A stretch of DNA of 64,000 nucleotides from Physcia stellaris (taxonomy: Eukaryota; Ascomycota; Lecanoromycetes; Caliciales; Physciaceae): contig JABSSW010000008.1 in assembly GCA_018902385.1 (NCBI GenBank), positions 186,001 to 250,000 on the forward strand. The letters are read 5' to 3'. How positions within the stretch are numbered: position 1 is the stretch's first letter; each line of letters begins with the position of its first letter. Below are positions 58,774-64,000 of the stretch, piece after piece. Under the pieces are notes generated by a model. It was not told where the DNA came from. It saw only the letters and a program-made list of their open reading frames with translations, and did no database searches. The position numbers were made by a program, and so were the translations under genes.

Positions 58774-59081
58774 TGTAGTTATTGTGAACAAGCTAACCGG
58801 AGGAGTCCGGTAAAGGTTTGATCGATAGCTAAGTACTAGCAGAGTAGGTCGGTATGGCATCGAAGGAATCGGATGCATCATGCATGTTATTTTGATGCCA
58901 AGATCCATGTTCCGCTAAGGGCAATAGTGTATCTACTCTGATTGGCTGGCGCTCAACAGTCAAAATCGACCACACCTCGACATCGGGAATCGATAGGGGG
59001 CCATGGGAGGCTTGCTCAGTGTTGTATCGAGGCTCGAGAAATGGCATCCTGGGGGTCATCTAATTCCAATGCTGATCAGTA
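58774..59081. promoter_or_regulatory. divergent intergenic region of COQ4 and the SET protein
   Basis: 308 bp between two divergent starts, so both promoters must lie here. No named site recognised. Confidence 0.5.
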
Positions 59082-60614
59082 ATGCCCCACGGCACCATGT
59101 CATCACATGGCCAGTCGCCCACGTCTACAGGCTCAGAGCATGAAGCCTTTACAGCGTGGTCCAGGGGGCGTGGTGTTACAATCAGTGCCGTATCAGCGGC
59201 TAGAATCCCAGGTCGTGGTTTAGGTATTGTAGCCGAGCGCAGGATCGAGGTAAATGAACCGCGTTGTGCACTTCAAGAGGCTGAGTATGAGACTAGGCCG
59301 GCGACGAGCTCATTAATGTGCCTGCCACTGCACTGCTGACAGAACGATCCATTCCCGCCGCTTTCAGGAGAGCGTATGCAGATGTCACCATCCACGGCTT
59401 ATTGGCCGCCTTTCTTGCTAGTGGCCATCCGCAACTAGAGCAATATAAATTATGGGCAGCGACCTGGCCTACTCCTAGCGATCTCCAAGAATGCATGCCA
59501 ATGCTTTGGCCTGCAAAGCTACGCATGCGAACCGATGTCCAACTATCACCGTCGAAATCCTGCTCCCTGCTGCCTCCTGCTATGGGATGTGGTGCGTGGG
59601 CTCATCCCTCCTTGACGGTGTTTCGTGACAGTTTCGGTCCGGGCCTCCTCGCGAAGCAAGAAACAAATTTTTGGAAAGATCTTGAAATTGTGCAGCAGGC
59701 AGACCCCGACATCAGCATTGATTGGTACAAGTATTGCTGGTTGATTGTAAACACAAGAAGTTTCTATTACGAATTGCCTGGTCTAAAGGAGAAGCGGCCG
59801 AAGAAAGACTGCCTGGTCATGTGCCCCTTTGTTGATTTGTTCAACCACGCCGACGAAGGAGTGAGTGATAGTGGCCCTGTTCGTGACAATGAAAGCTGAT
59901 GTAGCGAGTGTAACGTTACCTTTGATGATAATGACTATACCGTCACTGCCGACAGGCCGTATGGTACGAGTTTATGCAGAAATTGCTGGCCGGAATGCGC
60001 ACGTTGACAAATCCTAGAGCCTGGCGAGGAGATATTCGTTTCGTACGGTAGCCACAGCAATGATTTTTTACTAGTAGAATGTGCGTCTTCGATAAACATC
60101 TTATCGGCTCTCAACTGACGATAGGTAATAGATGGATTCATCCTCGAGAATAACAAATGGGACTATGTTCCTGTTGATGACATGCTGGTCCCGGATATCC
60201 TGGACCGCAAATCACAAAGGAACAGGCTCGAAAGAGTGGGCTACCTAGGGTACGGCCATTGTAGACAACCTGCTGAGTGTTCTAATCCAACGCAGTAGAT
60301 ATACTCTAAATGTGGATGGAGTCTGTCATCGTACGCAAGTAGCCATCCGAGCGTTGTTACTCGACAACAAAGACTTTAAAAAATTCGTCAACGGCCAGGA
60401 AGCGAGCGACGAGCGTAACGAGGCTCGGGCTGATGAATTTATTGCAAGCAAGATCCTGGAAATCTACACGTGGGAAGCCGAGCAAGCTATACAAGCTCTG
60501 GAAAGGCTCGATGAGGAGACACAAAGTCAGAAGCGAATACTAAGGAAGAGATGGAGACAAATCGTGGACATGGTCCACAGAGCGGAGAAGATGTTTATCG
60601 CCAGGGATAATTGA
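59082..60614 (+). CDS. Rubisco-LSMT-like SET-domain protein N-lysine methyltransferase
   Basis: Six exons, 59082-59249, 59297-59860, 59909-59963, 60018-60080, 60132-60249 and 60296-60614, giving 428 aa. It begins with AFTAWSRGRGVTISAVSAARIPGRGLGIVAE, the N-terminal part of a split SET domain, and AGDELINVPATALLT. A helical insert with LWAATWPTPSDLQECMPMLW follows, then NTRSFYYELPG and the SET core FVDLFNHADEG (NH motif), CNVTFDD, EPGEEIFVSYGSHSNDFLLVEYGF with the catalytic Tyr. The end is the LSMT substrate-binding helical domain. The class methylates ribosomal and elongation proteins in yeast (Rkm-type); the target here is unknown. A stretch around 59590-59635 (GCGAWAHPSLTVFRDSF) is unusual and may be a retained intron, so the protein could be slightly shorter. 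Confidence 0.85.
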
Positions 60615-60739
60615 TCATGTAGCAAGCTCACAGCATCAAATTTTTGTGGTGCATGTCGCGAAAAAGTATACCGCTATACACGGCTCATCGAATACACATC
60701 AGACCATCAGATGCACATGAGTATAGCGATGAGATAAAG

Positions 60740-62280
60740 CTACCTCTGAATCACCTTCAGACTATCTTCACTACCCAGTGGTAGGCGCTCCAAATCGTTC
60801 TTTAGCACGATCTTCTGTTTCGCTTCCAGCATCTGCACGAGCATGTAGTTCACGATGCATCTGATCCCCAATTCTTCGCCTCTGCGGATGATGTAGCCGT
60901 TCAAGTAGTCGATCTCGGTTTCCCTACCAGCTCTTACGTCTTGCAGCATAGAACTCAGGTTCTGAGAGGTCATGCCGACCACTTGTATGGTGTACAATTC
61001 AAGTCGCCCGGGATCGAAGCGACTCTGGACATTTGGGACGTTCTGCAGCTCCGGTAGGGACCTGATTACAAGGGACACTTCTGCCAGAACAAGCCTCATG
61101 ATCTTTGAGACGTGGAAGTTCCCCATAAGATCGCCGTTGGTACAATCCATGACAGCAGTGAGGGGATTGATAACACAATTGACAGCGAGCTTCTCAAGCT
61201 GTTGTTGTAGGATATCTGTTGGGCCATATGCTACAGCAGCTAGAACAGGAGTCCTCGTGATAGTACGGAGAAGATAGCGCGCTGACGGCGAAGTCGAGTC
61301 AGTTACCTCAGTGCTCGCTCGTGGCATGATACTTAATGAGATAGTCCCATGGCCAGCATGAACGACGGAAAATGCTTTGCTACGTTTAGCTCCATGGGTC
61401 ACAACGCCAATTATATAGGTTGGTCTCGTCTTAGGATCAGAGAATATCTTCTTGTTAATCTCCTCAATATATCCCATACCATTTTGCAGAAATAGGATGG
61501 CAGAATCTTTCGTAAGGCGATGAGCGACGCGAGAGATCGCTATGATATCTTTGGATTTAAGTGTAACGATTAGGTTTGTAATAACTCCTTGGTCGTGTGA
61601 GGTGGGAGAAATATAGTTGAGGTCCTGTTCGGCTGCTGACGGCAAATCCTCACTACTCTGGCTTGTAGTATCATCGGCCGCCCGCTGCTCACTCCTGTAG
61701 TTTGCTTCGAGTGGCGAAACTGCTTCGGACGCCGAGGTGGCCTCTGCAGCATTGCTAGTATCAAAATATCTGGAGTTCTCGGATGTATAAGATCGTTTAT
61801 AAGTACGTGGTTCGGAAGCTACAAGGGACGGATATGGATCTTCGGCATTCTCGAAGGTAAATTCAACATCGAAACCTCCTCGGATGTCCGAGATACCATC
61901 TGTGACCAGTTCCACGCACTGACCAGCATCTTTGAAAACCCTCATCGAGGCGCGCGTCCGGGTCAAAAGCGTGATAGGCGGCCGATTAGGAATACCAGCG
62001 AGCGAGTGCGCTATCAGCAAACCCACGTTTCCCACGCCAAGTATGTGTATTCGTCTAGGTAGGTCTGGCATTCTTTTCGGCAGTCGCTGCTCAAAGGCGG
62101 AATTCCACGCATTTCCTGCTGCCTCGGTTTCCAATGGAGATTCCATATCTTTAGTAATGTCGCCATCTTTTCGCCGCGGCCACCATTGATTGTCATGTGA
62201 GGTTGAGAAGCAGTTGGCGCTGATTCTTAAGCCGGCTCCTTTGTTACCAAAGCTCCGTGGTACAGATCTCGCTAAGGCAT
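60740..62280 (-). CDS. ketopantoate-reductase-like (PanE/ApbA) protein, start unresolved
   Basis: The main frame gives about 513 aa to the stop at 60740. RRIHILGVGNVGLLIAHSLAG at about residue 80 is the Rossmann GxGxxG, PPITLLTRTRASM follows, NLIVTLKSKD is the catalytic-lysine strand, and KLAVNCVINPLTAVMDCTNG is the typical substrate-binding helix. A Ser/Glu-rich insert of ~60 residues interrupts the N-terminal domain. The first residues (ARSVPRSFGNKGAGLRISANCFSTS) look like a mitochondrial presequence but the frame has no ATG before it; the ATG at 62280 is out of frame by one base. Otherwise the first in-frame ATG is at 62146 (MESPLETEAAG), which loses the presequence. Bacterial relatives reduce ketopantoate in CoA synthesis; fungal mitochondrial members are not well defined. 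Confidence 0.8.
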
Positions 62281-62287
62281 GGGCCAA

Positions 62288-62670
62288 AGCCCGCGCGAGC
62301 AGCCGCTGGCAAGGCGGACAGGGAGACAGGATGATGCTACTCCTGTCAATCTGTTACAGGCAGTAATCGACCCAAGAATCGAAATTGCATAGGACACAGA
62401 ATGACGTTGTGTACTGAGTATTCAGCATCTGACGTTATGGTACGACGTGTATGTAAGCGCAGTGGGGTGGTAGAGTAGTACCAGAAGAGCGTGGTGAAGA
62501 TCGATACGGTACATGTACGGAGTTAGGTAAAGCGCATCATCCATGCCAAGGACGCGGAGATTCCTAGATAACCCTAACCCCTCTTCAGACTTGAACGCTT
62601 CCTCACTTCTTATTGATTTTAATCTGGACAGATCCTTGAGTCCAGCAGATAACTAGTTGCTGCTTGCGGG
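62288..62670. other. divergent intergenic region upstream of the reductase-like gene and LRP1
   Basis: No supported gene. Contains CCCTAACCCC at 62572-62581 and a GTACGGAGTTA relative of the TACGGAGTA motif. If the reductase-like gene has a spliced first exon it would be here. Confidence 0.5.
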
Positions 62671-63764
62671 ATGGAGGCAGTCGATATGGTTCCGTTGATC
62701 GAGCAATTAGATGACAACATTGATGATTTGGAAGTAGCACTGTCTCCCTTGTGCAAGGAAGCTTTGTCAGAATCCGCAAGCAAGTTGCCATTGCTTGATA
62801 AGGTCCAGCTCTATGTCTTGATCACCTACGCCATCGAATCGATCGTCTTCTGTATGGCATACCCAACAGAATTCCGAAGACTGTTTACTAATTCTTGTAG
62901 CTTTTCTACGACTCAATGGGGTTAATGCCAAGGAACACCCTATATTCCGCGAATTAACCAGAGTCAAGCAATACTTTGACAAGATCAACAGTGCCGAGTC
63001 AGGTGACAGCAAGCGAGAGGCAGCTCTCGATAAACGAGCCGCAGAACGATTCATCAAGCACGCTTTGGTATTTTTCTCAACTTCATACTTTTGATATCAG
63101 AGCTACTTTCTAAGACACATACAGGCTGGCAATGACAAGTATGATCTCAAGCGAGCGCAACAGCAAGCCGCTGAAAGAGCTAGAGCTCATGTCAAAATTG
63201 AGCAATTGTCCAACAAGCGAAAACGAAAGGATGGCGAGGGATCAACTCCCAATCCGAATTCCCAATTAATTGGTGCTGTGAGCTCACAATCGTCGAGCTC
63301 TCCGGTCATTGCCAGTGCTGCAGTGGACCAAAAAGCAGATAGGGTAACTTCAGCACCAGAGGCATTTGAAAACAATGGTTTAGCCAATACTGGCTCCGAA
63401 CAGGAGCAGAACGAAAAGCCAATGCGGCCTCCGGCAGCGCAGGAGTCAAGAACTGCAAGGAAACGGAGAAAGCGCGAAATGGGGACGTTGAATAGCCTCA
63501 ATGCTGATACTATTGGACCTGAAGGTTCGTCTGGAATTTGTTCATCTGCCCCTGGACCTATGCTCATGTGTACTCAAAGAAACCGTTATTCCAGTCAAGA
63601 CGTTACAGGTCCCGCCGACCGGGAGTGCTTCTTTCCAAACCTTTAATCCAGGAGCTGTGGGCAACATCCAGTCCGAGATGCTGAAGAGAAAGCCCACGCG
63701 CCAGCGGAAAAAGGAGGCAAAGCGTGCTGCCCAACGAGCAGCAAAGGAGTCCGAAAACACCTGA
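62671..63764 (+). CDS. LRP1: exosome cofactor LRP1/RRP47 (C1D family)
   Basis: Four exons, 62671-62851, 62901-63067, 63125-63524 and 63580-63764, giving 310 aa. The Sas10/C1D domain covers about residues 1-115: VPLIEQLDDNIDDLEVALSP, LDKVQLYVLITYAIESIVF-SFLRLNG (rebuilt across intron 1), HPIFRELTRVKQYFDKI and AAERFIKHAL. A long basic low-complexity tail follows with QLSNKRKRKDGE and, after the last splice, LKRKPTRQRKKEAKRAA. Rrp47 binds Rrp6 and helps the nuclear exosome trim 3' ends of 5.8S rRNA, snRNAs and snoRNAs. The last intron has a weak GTTCGT donor; it is chosen because the next exon restores the basic C-terminus (ASFQTFNPGAVGNIQSEMLK) that family members share. Confidence 0.9.
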
Positions 63765-64000
63765 ATCATGAGCAGCAGACGTCGACGAATAGCACTTTGG
63801 CAATAAGGGAACCGGCATTGACAACTTCGAGGGTAACTTACAGCCAGCATCGGTTCTAGGAGCCTTAGAGTCTCTAGTATATACTGTGAGCTGCCTCAAA
63901 TATGCTGATGACTTTGGCTCCAGCTTAGAGACTAGATCTGCCAAAGATAGGAATTACGACATACTACAAGCTGTACTGAAAGGCCTAGCCGACAGACGTG

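Noticed and set aside
61500-62350. Possibility that the whole window holds a secondary-metabolite or defence cluster
   Set aside because: No PKS, NRPS, terpene synthase, NLR or transporter signatures anywhere; nearly all named genes are housekeeping.
62572-62581. CCCTAACCCC, telomere-like
   Set aside because: Less than two units of TTAGGG; no array, so not a telomeric tract.

Overview
This window is nuclear DNA of a filamentous ascomycete (Pezizomycotina). The evidence is the gene set (PMT1-type mannosyltransferase, ASH1-type SET methyltransferase, ATP sulfurylase with an APS-kinase-like tail, RSM22, RPN5, SEC2), the many short 47-80 nt GT...AG introns, genes on both strands, and moderately AT-rich intergenic DNA. 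No rRNA, confident tRNA, CRISPR, retroelement or secondary-metabolite cluster was recognised. Splice joins below were worked out by hand from GT/AG sites, reading-frame continuity and conserved family residues. The genus cannot be told from the sequence.

Layout. 0-9 kb: M20 amidohydrolase (-), VMA22-like V-ATPase assembly factor (-) head to head with an MGR3-like mitochondrial protein (+), a 3-kb gap with a 23-bp tandem repeat and a GC-rich patch, then an unknown coiled-coil membrane protein (+). 9-16 kb: FSH serine hydrolase (-), CPT1/EPT1 phospholipid synthase (-), a flavin split-barrel protein (-) and a pogo/Fot1 transposase N-terminal fragment (-). 15.6-21 kb: NIPSNAP protein (+), proteasome lid subunit RPN5 (+, with an apparent frameshift) and a Cys-rich unknown (-). 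22.6-29 kb: RSM22 (-) head to head with lipoyl synthase (+), then argininosuccinate lyase (+). 29-36 kb: a sparse gap, then MET3 and MET16 in tandem (-). 36-41 kb: a large unknown protein (+) and an AT-rich repeat island. 41-64 kb is gene dense: SEC2 (+), SF3A1/PRP21 (-), PMT1 (+), a small mitochondrial-like unknown (-), ERF2-type DHHC acyltransferase (+), ASH1-type SET (+), PDCD5 (+), COQ4 (-), a Rubisco-LSMT-like SET protein (+), a ketopantoate-reductase-like protein (-) and LRP1/C1D (+).

How genes relate. This is mostly a housekeeping neighbourhood rather than a pathway cluster. Two arrangements stand out: the two sulfate-assimilation enzymes MET16 and MET3 lie in tandem with a TCACGTGA box between them, and RSM22 and lipoyl synthase, both mitochondrial proteins with iron-sulfur-type cysteine motifs, share a ~225-bp divergent promoter. 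Three very small exons (10, 11 and 21 nt) were resolved in CPT1/EPT1, PDCD5 and ARG4. RPN5 and the FSH gene each need one extra base in a homopolymer run to read through, and the ketopantoate-reductase-like gene may be similar, which points to assembly indels as much as to biology. I did not find a convincing new molecular system; the most unexplained sequence is the repeat island at 39.8-40.45 kb.
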